Assembly (NCBI GenBank): GCA_947184155.2
Contig: CAMXCT020001112.1
Location: forward strand, 1,460,001-1,524,000
From: Cladocopium goreaui
Taxonomy: Eukaryota; Sar; Dinophyceae; Suessiales; Symbiodiniaceae
Direction of reading: 5' to 3'
Length of the DNA stretch: 64,000 bases
The translations under genes were made by a program, and so were the position numbers. Positions 10,044-20,100 of this stretch are shown in pieces (position 1 is the first letter of the stretch; each line of letters starts with the position of its first letter). The notes beneath the pieces are model-generated. The model was given only the letters and a program-made list of their open reading frames with translations. It was not told the DNA's origin and ran no database searches.

Positions 10044-13000
10044 TGACCGCAAAGACTCAGGGGGACTTCAAGATTGAGACCGTGGTAGCTGCAATGAGAA
10101 GTTGCTTTCCGGACTTCAAGGCAACTGCAAAACAAACGAAGCCGAAGCCAGTCACAGCGTTCCTGGCTCAGGATGAGGTGGAAACCGGGGACGAAGAGTT
10201 GGCCTCGACAGAAGTTCATGACGCAGTGATTTTCGAAGATCTGGAAGCCTTTTTGGCAGATCACGGTGTTTCGGCTCAGGAGAATCAGTCCACCGAGGTC
10301 TTTGACGAGCTCGAGACGGCTGAGATTCTTGCAGCAACATGGCGTGAGAAGCGTAGTGAAATTTCCCGTTTGCAGAAAGCTCGCCGTTTTTCCCAAGTTG
10401 GAACTGTGAAGAAACAGTTTCAGCAGGATGTTCGCACTTGCAAGAGCCGTACCAAGTGTTTCAAGTGCCATCAGGTGGGACATTGGAGTAAGGATTGCCC
10501 AAATCGATCCGCTCGTCCCTCAAAATCCGAAGGTAGTCAACTGGTTTCTGGTGCTGCAATGGTTGAGGATGGTCCCAACATGTTTTCTGAAGTGATGCTT
10601 GTTTCCTCCCCTGGTTTTGGCATAGTGGATTCCGGTTGTAGTCGAACACTTATCGGTCAAGACACTTTGAATCATTTTATGAGGATGTATCAAACCAAAT
10701 GCATGCCTGAGCCCACGGACCGAAAGGAATGCAATCTGTTCCGCTTCGGAAATGGTCATGAAGAGGTCTCAGAGCGTGTCGTGTCCATGCCGATTTCCAT
10801 CAACGGCCAAAAGGGTCGAATTGATGCTGCTGTGATCAAAGGATCAGCCCCATTGTTACTCAGTAGGAACACCATGAAGAGCCTGAATGCAGTGCTGGAC
10901 TTTTCAGCCGAGACCCTGTCTCTTGGAGGTGGCCCTCCGAAACCTCTCCAGGTGAACTCCGCAGGTCAGTACGTCATTGATGTTCTGAACACTGAGTCTG
11001 AGGTGCTGATGACCGAGAAGGTGCCATCCGATGAAAAGAAGCATGTCTTGTCTCGCAATCAAAAGCGAAATTTGATGTCTCAACACCAGGCCTGGCACAA
11101 AGCTGAAAGTAGATGTGCCGTTGCTGAGATCTTTTCCCCTCCACGTTTTGCCAAGATCGCACAGGCTGAAGGTCGTAAAGGTTTGTCGTTTGACATCAAA
11201 CAAGGGTGGGATCTCACATGTCCGAAAGTGCAGCGTCAGGTCGACGAGATGCTGAGCGAAGAGATGCCTGAACTCCTGGTTTGTTGCCCGGAATGCAAGC
11301 ACTGGGGTGGTTGGTACCGCCTAAATCAACACAAGCTGAGCCTAGCCGAAAGACTTCAGAACAAGAAGGTGGCGGAGAAGCAAGCAGATTTCGTCGCCCA
11401 ACAAGTCCGCAAACAGCTGCATCGGGGGGGTAGGGTTCTTATTGAGCACCCATGGACCAGTGATTTGTGGAATCACCCTCCGATTGCAAAGATGCTGGAT
11501 CAAGGACTTTTGACCAGATGCAAAGCTCACATGTGTGCATATGGCCTCACAGACCCCGACTCCGATCAGCCGATCAAGAAGATGACTGGTCTTGCAGTTT
11601 CGCACCCCGACATGGAATCCCTTGCCCTGACATGTCCAGGACATCAATACCACAAAGTAATCGAGGGTAAGTGTTGTGATGGTGAAAACCTTAGTGCCAA
11701 GACTGCGAGATACACCGATGGGTTTGTTAAAACATGGTATAGCTGCATCAAGCCTGAAATGCAACTTTGCCATTTTTCATGCGTGCAGGAACCGAGTGAA
11801 GAATCCCTGGCTCTGAGCGTCGCCGAATGCTGTGCTGTCGTGTCAAATGCAAATGCATCTTCTGATGAACCCGAAAATCAGGAACAGGTGTCAAAGGTGA
11901 AGAACAGTTTAAAGAAACTACATAACAACCTGGGACATCCGTCCACTAGAAGCCTTAAGAGGGTTTTGAAGAATGCAGGCGCATCCGAGACTGCACTGCG
12001 CCTGGCAGAGCACGTAGAAGCCAGCTGCGACATTTGCCAGCAGCGTGTCAGACCGACACCCGCCCTTCCTGCAGCACCAAACCATTTCCATGATTTCAAT
12101 CACCGTATTGGTTGGGACGTCAAGGCTCTCTCAGGCTGGAAGTTGAATCAGAAGATTAAGTGTTTGAACATTGTGGATTTCGCATCGAGTTTTCAGGTCA
12201 TGCTTCCTTTTTATGAGAGAGAGAGATCTGAGCTGATCAAGCAGTTGTATCTGAAGGGATGGCAGCAGTGGGCAGGAGTGCCGGTTGAAGTTTTGGTCGA
12301 CCCGGCACAGACCAACACCGCCGAGTCAGTTTGTGCACAGTTGGAAACTGATGGGGCTAGGATCGTTACCACAGCTGCAGAGGCACACAACCAGTTGGGA
12401 AAGGTAGAGAAGCATGGGCACCTGTTTGAAACAATTCTTGTAAAAATGTTGGATCAAGTTCAACCCAAAAATCAAGAAGAGTACGAACAGTGTGTTGTCC
12501 AGACCATGAATGCGAAGAATGAGCTTCTGAACAACAAAGGGATGTCACCATGTCAGTTGGTTTTTGGTAGGAATCCAAGAGTCCCCGCAGACCTTGTTCA
12601 GGAGTCCCCATGTCCCATAGCAGCCACTTCTCCACTTCATGACGCAAATGCAGCTCGTGCCCATGAGATCCGGACTCAAGCCCGAATTGCATTAGTTCAG
12701 TCTCAGGACGACATAAGCCTTCGAACCGCACTTGCAGCGAGACCACGTGCAGAGAGAGATTTTCTTGCAGGAGACTATGTGTCGTACTGGAGATCTCAGA
12801 AGTATGAAAAGGGGGTTCGAATGGTAGGAGGTCGTTGGTATGGCACTGCAATCGTCATGGGGAAGATTGGTAGGAACTTTCTAATCAGTCACCGTAAGAA
12901 CCTTTTCAAAGTAGCTCCAGAACACTTGAGACATGTGACCACTGAGGAACGGATGCTTGCTCAAACTGATGGTAGGGAGCTCCTAGGAATTGATGCATTG

Positions 13001-14872
13001 GTGAACACAGATCAGAAAAAGTTCCTTGGAAACCAATTTATCGATCTCACTCAGCAAAGTGATCCAGAAGTGCGATCTCAACCACCGGTAGTGTCCCATC
13101 CAGAGTTGCTGGAAGATCATTGGGTCCAACGAGGGGATTTGCTGTGCCGTATCCACAAGTCGGCACGTACGACTGCATTCATGCCGGACCAAGATGACCC
13201 AGTCGTAAAGAACTTTCAGTTTGAAGATTGGAGAGCAACCTATGTGCAAGACTCGTTGGAGCCAATCATACACCAGATCTTCTCAGAACCACAAACTCAG
13301 CGAGTAGAGATCCGACAGCCACCATGGACGGGAGAATCTCAGTTCAAGGTGCGAAAGGTGCGAGATGCCTTGACTCCCGAGGAAAGGGGTTTGGTTACAG
13401 TGTCTTCTTCGTCAAGTGCACCAAGTCATGGAAGCAGTCCTGAAACCAGTAACCCTGCCATGAATGATTCCACTGACTCTAGACAATCCGAAGGACCTAG
13501 GAGTGAGCCTTTTCCAAGCACACCTTCCATGAGTCCTGGGGATAGTGATCTAGGGGGTAAGAATAGTACTTATGGTCCCGTAAGACTTAGGATGAATCAA
13601 AAGGGTCCAGAGATGTTGTGGCTGAGACCTCATGCAACTCAGGCTGATGATTTGAGAGAAATCCTGGAAGAGTCTCATGGTACCAAGAGGAATCACTCCA
13701 GAGAGTCAAGTGTAGAGCCACCGAGTAAGTGCACCAAAACCGATGCGGTAGACCTGTGCATGCTGATCGAAAACTCCTCCCAACCACTGGAGGTCTTGAT
13801 TGCAAACTTCCTCAAGAAAAAGATGGCCAAAGAACTGCACCACTCGAACAATCCTCCTGCTCTTCAAGAAAAGGTTGATGAGTCTAAGGTTGTAGAATGG
13901 TCCACCTTGAGAGATGAGAAAGAAGCAATCAGGATAATCCTGCCAGGGCAAGCAAAGCGTATCCGAGCACAGAAACCAGATCGGATCATGACAAGTCGAT
14001 TTGTAGTGACGGAGAAACATGAAGACGGGGAATCCAAGATCAAGTCAAGGTGGTGTCTTCGAGGTCATCACGATCCCGATTTGGTTCAAAAGGTGTTAGC
14101 TGGGAAGTGTCACTCACCGACATTGTCACAGTTTGGAAGAAGTTTGATTCTCCAGATGCTGGTATCGAACAAATGGACAATGAATTTGGGTGACATCAAG
14201 GGGGCTTTTCTTGAAGCAAATGTGAGAGACAAAGCTCTGAGAAATCCCGTGTACGCCGAGCTGCCTCCTGGAGGTGTTCCAGGAATTCCGGAAGGGTCGT
14301 TGGTGCAAGTGCTGGGAAATATTTATGGAGCAAATGATGCCCCTCACGAATGGTATCAGGAATTTGACACTGTTGCTCAACACTCTGGTTTTACCAAGAG
14401 CAAATTTGACTCCTGTTTGTATTTCTGTTATGGTTCTGAAGGCAAGGTACAAGGAATTCTTGGTGCACATGTCGATGACACCATTACAGGGGGTCATGGT
14501 CCAGAGTATGATCGAGCAGTGGAGCAGTTGAAAGCTCGATTTCCTTTCCGTAAGTGGAGGACTGGCAATGGGGAATTCCTGGGAACAATCTATGATCAGT
14601 GTCCAACCAGTTTCCAGATCACCTATTCTCAAAAGGAATATGCGGAAAACATCAGGCCAATTTCAGTATCAAAGGAACGTTCAAAGAAACCCTGGCTAGC
14701 CGCCACAGAGAAGGAAATTTCAGCCCTGAGAGCGGTGAATGGAGCTTTGGGGTGGCTGAGCACCCAAACCAGACCTGACCTCTCAGTTCAAACATCACTG
14801 AGTCAACAATGCTTTCCCAATCCAACAGTGTATGATTTACTTCAAGCAAACCAAGCAGTAAGAAGAGCATGA
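9917..14872 (+). CDS. pol: gag C-terminus and pol polyprotein, element 1
   Basis: A 1651-codon open frame with no ATG at its start, entered from gag by a -1 step. Residues approximately: capsid end 1-80; CCHC knuckle CFKCHQVGHWSKDC at 181-194; aspartic protease motif VDSGCSRTL with Asp 238; methyltransferase-like domain 402-585; integrase zinc site (LHNNLGHP, then CDICQQ) 668-710; integrase core with Asp in WDVKAL, Asp in VLVDP and Glu in LGKVEKHG at 733-835; reverse transcriptase 1355-1620, with Asp in LGDIKGAF and HVDD at 1518 in place of YVDD. It ends at TGA 14870-14872, but RNase H coding continues in the same frame beyond it, so the TGA is premature, probably from CGA. The protein would make gag, PR, IN and RT after cleavage. 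Confidence 0.9.
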   Translation: MDIKVQEAFAKCRRKVEVDFPSEARGWICLNASGLSEDQRAIVTAKTQGDFKIETVVAAMRSCFPDFKATAKQTKPKPVTAFLAQDEVETGDEELASTEVHDAVIFEDLEAFLADHGVSAQENQSTEVFDELETAEILAATWREKRSEISRLQKARRFSQVGTVKKQFQQDVRTCKSRTKCFKCHQVGHWSKDCPNRSARPSKSEGSQLVSGAAMVEDGPNMFSEVMLVSSPGFGIVDSGCSRTLIGQDTLNHFMRMYQTKCMPEPTDRKECNLFRFGNGHEEVSERVVSMPISINGQKGRIDAAVIKGSAPLLLSRNTMKSLNAVLDFSAETLSLGGGPPKPLQVNSAGQYVIDVLNTESEVLMTEKVPSDEKKHVLSRNQKRNLMSQHQAWHKAESRCAVAEIFSPPRFAKIAQAEGRKGLSFDIKQGWDLTCPKVQRQVDEMLSEEMPELLVCCPECKHWGGWYRLNQHKLSLAERLQNKKVAEKQADFVAQQVRKQLHRGGRVLIEHPWTSDLWNHPPIAKMLDQGLLTRCKAHMCAYGLTDPDSDQPIKKMTGLAVSHPDMESLALTCPGHQYHKVIEGKCCDGENLSAKTARYTDGFVKTWYSCIKPEMQLCHFSCVQEPSEESLALSVAECCAVVSNANASSDEPENQEQVSKVKNSLKKLHNNLGHPSTRSLKRVLKNAGASETALRLAEHVEASCDICQQRVRPTPALPAAPNHFHDFNHRIGWDVKALSGWKLNQKIKCLNIVDFASSFQVMLPFYERERSELIKQLYLKGWQQWAGVPVEVLVDPAQTNTAESVCAQLETDGARIVTTAAEAHNQLGKVEKHGHLFETILVKMLDQVQPKNQEEYEQCVVQTMNAKNELLNNKGMSPCQLVFGRNPRVPADLVQESPCPIAATSPLHDANAARAHEIRTQARIALVQSQDDISLRTALAARPRAERDFLAGDYVSYWRSQKYEKGVRMVGGRWYGTAIVMGKIGRNFLISHRKNLFKVAPEHLRHVTTEERMLAQTDGRELLGIDALVNTDQKKFLGNQFIDLTQQSDPEVRSQPPVVSHPELLEDHWVQRGDLLCRIHKSARTTAFMPDQDDPVVKNFQFEDWRATYVQDSLEPIIHQIFSEPQTQRVEIRQPPWTGESQFKVRKVRDALTPEERGLVTVSSSSSAPSHGSSPETSNPAMNDSTDSRQSEGPRSEPFPSTPSMSPGDSDLGGKNSTYGPVRLRMNQKGPEMLWLRPHATQADDLREILEESHGTKRNHSRESSVEPPSKCTKTDAVDLCMLIENSSQPLEVLIANFLKKKMAKELHHSNNPPALQEKVDESKVVEWSTLRDEKEAIRIILPGQAKRIRAQKPDRIMTSRFVVTEKHEDGESKIKSRWCLRGHHDPDLVQKVLAGKCHSPTLSQFGRSLILQMLVSNKWTMNLGDIKGAFLEANVRDKALRNPVYAELPPGGVPGIPEGSLVQVLGNIYGANDAPHEWYQEFDTVAQHSGFTKSKFDSCLYFCYGSEGKVQGILGAHVDDTITGGHGPEYDRAVEQLKARFPFRKWRTGNGEFLGTIYDQCPTSFQITYSQKEYAENIRPISVSKERSKKPWLAATEKEISALRAVNGALGWLSTQTRPDLSVQTSLSQQCFPNPTVYDLLQANQAVRRA

Positions 14873-15570
14873 CAACAGTCAGACTTCAAGATCACCGTAC
14901 CTTTCATTCCACTCAATGAACTGACACTATGTTTTTGGTCTGATGCAGCCTTCGCCAATACCACAGAGCTGAAAACACAGGGAGGCTGGGTTGTTGCTTT
15001 CACTTCTAACCGCATGTCAAAAGGGTTGATGTTCCAGTGTATTGTTTTGCATGGAAGTCATACAAGTTGCCTCGTGTGGTTTCTTCAACACTCAGTGGTG
15101 AAGCCCAAGCATTTGCAACCGCTTCTGGAGTGTGCGAATGGATTTCCCTTATGGTTAGCGAAGCCTTAGACGGCAGCTTTGCTTTGGAAGATGTTGAGTC
15201 TATTTTGTTTCGTAGAAAGCCAATAGGGATCAGTGACTGTCGCTCTCTATATGATCATTTGATTTCTCTCACCAACAGTGGAACCGTAGAAGACAAGAGA
15301 ACTGCAATTGACATAGCTGTGATTAGACAGTCGATCCAACGCACAGGTCTGGAACCAAGGTGGTGTGCCACAGGTCACATGGTTGCTGACGGCTTGACAA
15401 AAGACAAGTCCGAACCGATCGATTTGTTGAGATCAGTGGTTCGTGCTGCAAAATATCAACTTGCCGACGAGCAGTTAGTCCTGGACAGAAAAAAGGCAGA
15501 GAAAGAGCACCGCAAACAGAAGGCACACCAGCGAGCTGAAGCCAATGGAATTTCTAACATAGAGATGTGA
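14873..15570 (+). pseudogene. RNase H domain of element 1, split by a stop and a shift
   Basis: Directly after the premature TGA the pol frame continues with FWSDAAFANTTELKTQGG, the first RNase H Asp block, to about 15030. From 15037 to 15570 the rest lies in the -1 frame: STLSGEAQAF (Glu), GISDCRSLYD (Asp) and MVADGLTKD (last Asp), ending in a basic Lys/Arg tail. So this domain needs readthrough of one stop and one frame change near 15035. All four acidic sites are present, which says the damage is young. The copy is unlikely to make active RNase H. Confidence 0.85.
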
Positions 15571-15826
15571 AATTTGAGGGATAAAGGTAAGGATAAACTT
15601 TAATACTCAGGGGATTATTAACGTAACTTGCCGAACCTTCGCCTTTGCATCCGTCCGTGCACAGTTTTGAAAGCTTTCCGATCATGTGTACAGTTTTGAA
15701 CAATGTTACAGCCTGCATGTCAAGTCTTGCATTTCACCAAGAGATGGTGATGCTCACAGTTTTGCTCGAGCGTAGTTTTCAAAGTGTGGATCTTCGACTG
15801 TGCTGGTGAGTTTTGGTTTGAGAGCA

Positions 15827-16363
15827 ATGTCCCAAGAACCAGAGAAGCCAGTGACCAACGCCGAGGTGATGATGGCTCGGGAGATTCTTGCTCGTTTTGA
15901 GCGTCAGGGCCCTCCTGTGGAGATGAGTGGTGGATCAATGCATGATGGCAGCAAACGTTTGCGCGAGACCGACGAGTGGGATGCCATCAGCTATGAAGAT
16001 TCCACTGGTGAGTTCATGGATCACCTGTCAGGCTTGACCACGACTGGGAAACAGGATCCAATTGTGCTGAAGCCCAAGGATTCCAAGATCACCTTTCCAC
16101 CTGGAGTTTCTTCGTTGGCCGACTGGGGGACTACGATTTGCCGCTTACCGAGGGTGGCAAGTTTGAATGCCTCATACGAAGAATTGACCCGCATGCCTGA
16201 TCAGCAGCCATACTTGAAATGGGTGGCTGAACATGGTGCCTCCCGCGGAGGTCGTTTCGAAGATTTTTCCTTGTATTTGAAGGCAACAAAGTTGCCCGCA
16301 CTTTCCGCCGAGCAGTGTTTTCCAGGCACCTCTGTGCCCCGCGAACGCAAGTCAGATGTGTGA
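15827..16363 (+). CDS. Extra ORF between pol and 3' LTR, element 1 (unknown function)
   Basis: An intact 178-codon ORF with ATG at 15827 (MSQEPEKPVTNAEVMMAREI). Not recognised as any family. It is hydrophilic, with an N-terminal helix-like part, an acidic middle (RETDEWDAISYEDSTGEF) and a C-terminal part with VSSLADWGTTICRLPRVA and PYLKWVAEHG. No signal peptide or membrane span is visible, so it does not look like an envelope protein. A GTG 27 bases upstream is in frame, but ATG is the better start. It lies 257 bases after RNase H and 155 before the LTR, the place where some retrotransposons carry an accessory gene. Its intactness next to a damaged pol suggests either selection or chance. It could also be a captured host fragment; W-G-x-T and W-V-A patches are not diagnostic. 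Confidence 0.6.
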   Translation: MSQEPEKPVTNAEVMMAREILARFERQGPPVEMSGGSMHDGSKRLRETDEWDAISYEDSTGEFMDHLSGLTTTGKQDPIVLKPKDSKITFPPGVSSLADWGTTICRLPRVASLNASYEELTRMPDQQPYLKWVAEHGASRGGRFEDFSLYLKATKLPALSAEQCFPGTSVPRERKSDV

Positions 16364-16429
16364 GGAGTCAAATTTTGAAAGGACATATAAGCTCTGAAGG
16401 GAGAACTGCTGTGAACAGCCGGTGAGCTG

Positions 16430-16520
16430 TGTGGTGTTTGTGTTTTGGTTTTTGTTTGTTTGCTGTTTTGCTTTTGCTTCGTTTTTTTTTTGTTGTTTTT
16501 GTTTTCTTGTTTTGGGAGTG
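16430..16520 (+). promoter_or_regulatory. T/G-rich tract and short polypurine tract before 3' LTR, element 1
   Basis: About 80 bases made almost only of T and G end in TTTTGGGAGTG at the LTR. The GGGAG part may be the polypurine primer for plus-strand DNA. The T-rich stretch resembles the U-box found upstream of the PPT in some retroelements; its role here is inferred. Confidence 0.45.
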
Positions 16521-16694
16521 TGAAAGCAGTATCCCAATCAGCGTCATCTGACTCCATCCATCTGGCCAGGTCAACCGAACATTCATATCGTGCTGCATTC
16601 GCCAAGACTCGCAGGCACGCTGGTTCGAGGACGAAATGGAGCGAAGCCTTGTGGTGTGAACCTAGGTAGGTTTTCCTCCGTCACCAGTTTCATA
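16519..16694 (+). repeat. 3' LTR of element 1
   Basis: 174 of 176 positions match the 5' LTR. It runs straight into a TA microsatellite at its end. Confidence 0.95.
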
Positions 16695-16849
16695 ATATAT
16701 ATATATATATGAATCGATTATTGTCAAATACAATATATAATAGTATATATATGAATCGATTATTGTCAAGTACAATATATAATAATATATATATATTATA
16801 TATATATCCCACTAAGTTCCCATTAAATCCCCCTGTTCCAATCTCAAAT

Positions 16850-19800
16850 CCACACCTTGCTGGTGCCCTCCGTGGCTCCATAGCTGGTCTGGTCGCCTTC
16901 CACCAGGGACCTGGGACATGGTGTCATGGGCAAAGTAAGGGGAAGTTATGGGATGATACCAGCCATGTCCCATTAGTTATCATTAGTTCATGATAGTAGA
17001 GGGATTATGATAACTATGATAACTATGTCCAAAAAAAGTTTACCAGAGGGATTATATTATTGGTGTTATTACCCTCTTGTAAACCAACATAACCATGGAA
17101 AATAACCATGTTTAATATATATATATGTAGTCATTGAATGTATATACCATCTGGATATATACCATCTGGTTATGACTAACATAGCCATAGAAAGATCCAC
17201 CCATTTTTAATAGATAAACCATCTATTTCTATGGGCAATCTATACCATGGCTATGTTAAATCAGGGGGTATATCATTATTGTTATTACTATTGTTAATAT
17301 TGTTGTTACTATTATTATATACTATAATTACATATTGAATCATATATTGAGACATATTATATGGGGTTCCCCAAGAAGCAAGTTGCCATGGCCCATCACG
17401 GCCCATCACGGCCCATCATGGCCCACGGGGTGAAATCTTGCTGAAATCTGCACAGAAACTTGGATGGAGCTTCTTCAGCCATGGGAACCTCGGCTGTGCC
17501 AATGGCCCTGGCACGTGGCCCCTTTAAGGGATCAAGTACCGATATTCAGAATCCATAGATATTCAGTTGGCAGTCAGATTTGGCTCCAAATCTGCTTCTT
17601 GGGACGACTTGGAGGACTGAGTTGTGGACGCTGATAAGAAACAGAAACGAAAAGGTTTCGGTGACCCTCGAGGGTGACTCGAAGTCTTGCTTGCAGAGCT
17701 TGAGCCAAATTGATGGCTGAGTGAAGACGCATCAGTCCACACTATCTTCAGAACCCAAGACTTGTCATCACTTCTCGACTCCAAGACCTACCGCAATTAG
17801 TGGCTTTCACTGCAAGATAATGTCCATGCCATGAAATAGATGTGCGACTGCAATTAACATTTGTTCCCTCAGCCTTAAAGCCTTGACCCACCGATTTACG
17901 GCCACCATGATGCTCTAGGCTTCCGAGCCCAGCTTCGAAGATGTTGCCTGTGAACCCAGAATTAGATGGGCTGCTGTACCGTAGCCGCGGGATCCCAAAA
18001 GTATCCAAGAGATTCCAAAGGATTCTAGTGGCAGTATCCAAAAGCAACCAACAGCATCCGAAAGTATCCAAAAGTGTCCTGCCAGCTCAACCTCCCTTCC
18101 ATGACACCTCTTTTCCATCAAAAGTTCAGACCAAGCAGCATCAAATCCAATGAAGTGGTCGAACATGATGGCAACCTGCAATAGTTCTACAGCTCAAGAT
18201 GGCTGTATCATGGGGAAACAATCGTTCCTAATCGTTCCTGACTCATGTGTGTGGGCGTGTATATATATATATATATTTATTATTATTATTGTTATTATTA
18301 TTATTATCATTTATTATCAAACGAGGGGAGGATAGATCAACCAGATGAACAAAATGGATATCTTCATTGACATAGAAGGCTGCAGTAGTCTCCAAGTTGC
18401 TGGATCCCGATTTTTGGAACTTGGGGCATAGGACCGTAGGATCTTCGGGATGTTCGATGGTTGAAAAGGCCAGCCTTCAAGAAATTCCTCGAATTTCCCC
18501 AAGATTTCCTAGATTCTTCCAATGTCGGTCACCAACAAAACAGGGGGGTTCCCTCCAGTAAACAAAGATGGCAATGGAAAATTTGCCATTTATAGATGAT
18601 TGTCCCATTAAAACCTCCCTCCATTTGTACATCATTTCCCAGCTAGCCATTTTTGATTACTGGAGGTGGTTACCCTAGGGTAAACATACAACAAGAACAT
18701 CCAACAAAATGATCAAAATGTGGAAAACACTGGTTTCCCTAGGACAATCTAAATGTCTGGTAAGTTTTCCACATCTATGTTGATATCCATCAATTCTCTA
18801 TAAGATCTACTGGTTATTCATTGATTATCCATTAATTATACACGAATACTCCATCAATAAATATATTTATTGATGGAGTATTCGTGTATAATTAATGGAT
18901 AATCAATGGATAATCAATGGATAATGATGGATTATGATGGATTATGTCACATCTATGTTGGGTTTACAGGAGGCTACCATGATCCTGGAGAACCGCACAT
19001 CTCCAGCAACTGCGAAGCTTGCAGATCCCGTTCGCAGGCGTCCAGGACAGCCTGAGATCACGACTGCGGAATGGTTTCACCATGTTTTCGCCATGGTAAA
19101 CCCATGGTTTTGCCATGGTAAACCCATGGTAAACCCATGGTAAACACATGGTTTCACCATGGCAATGGTAAGTAAACCCATGGTAAATCCATTCATAAAC
19201 CTTCAATTTTGGGACGTCCCCGATGTTAATGGGACCCGAGTCTTTGGGCCATGGCGGCCATGACATTGACTGGGGATCCTGTATAATCCCATCCCCCTAA
19301 TATTAAACACCTCCGTTTGATGGTCCAAAATATGTGTAAATCATTGTAAATCCCCTACTAACTCATGGTTTCTGGGGTGTTGACATCAGGCGGATGGGAT
19401 TATAAACTATATACATAAGATGCATTAAGATGCTGTTTAAAACAGCCAAGGGACTGAATAGGAGATGATGTTGGGGTGTAGTTCCTGCCTTTGCATCTCC
19501 TCCAGAACCTTTAGAGCCGTTGCCAATTGGTAGCTGCTGCAACAGGCATCAAGCACTGCCTAGGCACGGCTGGGCTGGGCCGGTGACCAGGCACTGTTCA
19601 TCACGAAACGGGCCAGCTGGAAATTCTTTCATATTGAGGTTTCAAAAAATGGTGGTGCCCCCCAAATCATGCAAATTGTAGGATTTTGCATTGAAATCCG
19701 TTTTGGGGATCCACCACTTTAAGAAACCACCATATGTCGTCTAATATCGGTTCAAGCCAATCTATGAATCTATGAAAGTCTCCACAGCATCCTGCGAAAT

Positions 19801-20100
19801 CCCCTCGTTTTCCGTGCCAAGGATCTGTGTAGGACACCACATCCATCTCAAAACCTGAGCAGGTTAATCAACATTAGCATGTCATGCCATGTATCAATCT
19901 TACCATTTATGACAATTTGATATGTCAAATGTACGGATACGGTTGGATGATACTGCTGCGGTTGAATACTATTGGATTATAAACAACTGGATAGCAAATG
20001 ATAGATACATGTCTTCCAACTGTGAAATGAATCATGCATCAAGATGGTCAGCGCACTGGTGAATTCTTCTGGAATGAGCTTCACTGCAGTTTCACACACC
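16850..20100 (-). CDS. PPR-type exons downstream of the beta-helix gene
   Basis: The best piece is 19563-19440: after an acceptor TAG it reads a whole PPR-like motif (AVLDACCSSYQLATALKVLE, then a basic stretch and HPNIISYS). About 19870-19790 has EMDVVSYTDPWHGK, the motif end form V-V-S-Y. About 20085-20040 has KLIPEEFTSALTI. Weaker coding-looking pieces are at 19070-18970, 17500-17390 (GTAEVPMAEEAPSKFL) and 16920-16855. All lie on the same strand as the neighbouring genes, ending close to the 3' LTR of element 1. A single PPR gene is a reasonable reading. Only the 19.5 kb exon is well supported; the 16.9-19.1 kb pieces may be unrelated. Confidence 0.4.
17160..17270. repeat. TACCATCTGG element near the 3' side of element 1
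   Basis: Starts TACCATCTGGTTATGAC, ends GGGGGTA; closely like the copy at 2658. A related broken copy precedes it at about 17040-17110. Confidence 0.75.
18671..18782. repeat. Second dispersed repeat family (CCCTAGGG type)
   Basis: TACCCTAGGGTAAACATACA through TGGTTTCCCTAGGAC to TTTTCCACATCTATG. Related stretches occur at 509-595 and 8900-9040. Confidence 0.65.
18819..18908. repeat. Perfect 90-bp palindrome without spacer
   Basis: From CATTGATTATCC to GGATAATCAATG every base pairs with its mirror, meeting at AAATA/TATTT. Extra GGATAATCAATG-like units follow on the right. Confidence 0.95.
19076..19195. repeat. CATGGTAAACC minisatellite
   Basis: Irregular tandem units of CATGGTAAACC with CATGGTTTCAC variants, partly self-complementary. 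Confidence 0.8.

Larger units (their letters stand above)
9313..16694 (+). mobile_element. Copia element 1: 7.4-kb LTR retrotransposon
   Basis: Two 176-bp direct repeats (9313-9488 and 16519-16694) flank gag, protease, a methyltransferase-like domain, integrase, reverse transcriptase and RNase H in Ty1/Copia order (integrase before RT), followed by an extra ORF. The LTRs differ at only two positions (near 9338 and 9344), so the insertion is recent. The element landed in a TA microsatellite: 5-bp ATATA flanks on both sides are compatible with a target duplication but cannot be told from the repeat, so the limits are uncertain by 2-3 bases. It is broken: a -1 step in gag near 9925, an in-frame TGA at 14870-14872 and a shift near 15035. 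It lies about 0.5 kb upstream of the aquaporin start, in opposite orientation to the host genes. Confidence 0.95.

Noticed and set aside
9980..10483. 167-codon minus-strand ORF in element 1
   Set aside because: Antisense to gag with zinc knuckle; no coding signature of its own.
17915..18181. 88-codon minus-strand ORF with repeated WIL-type segments
   Set aside because: The repetition comes from a tandem GTATCCAAAAG-like DNA repeat.
19076..19195. Possible CRISPR-like array
   Set aside because: Units are adjacent, imperfect and without unique spacers; a eukaryotic minisatellite.
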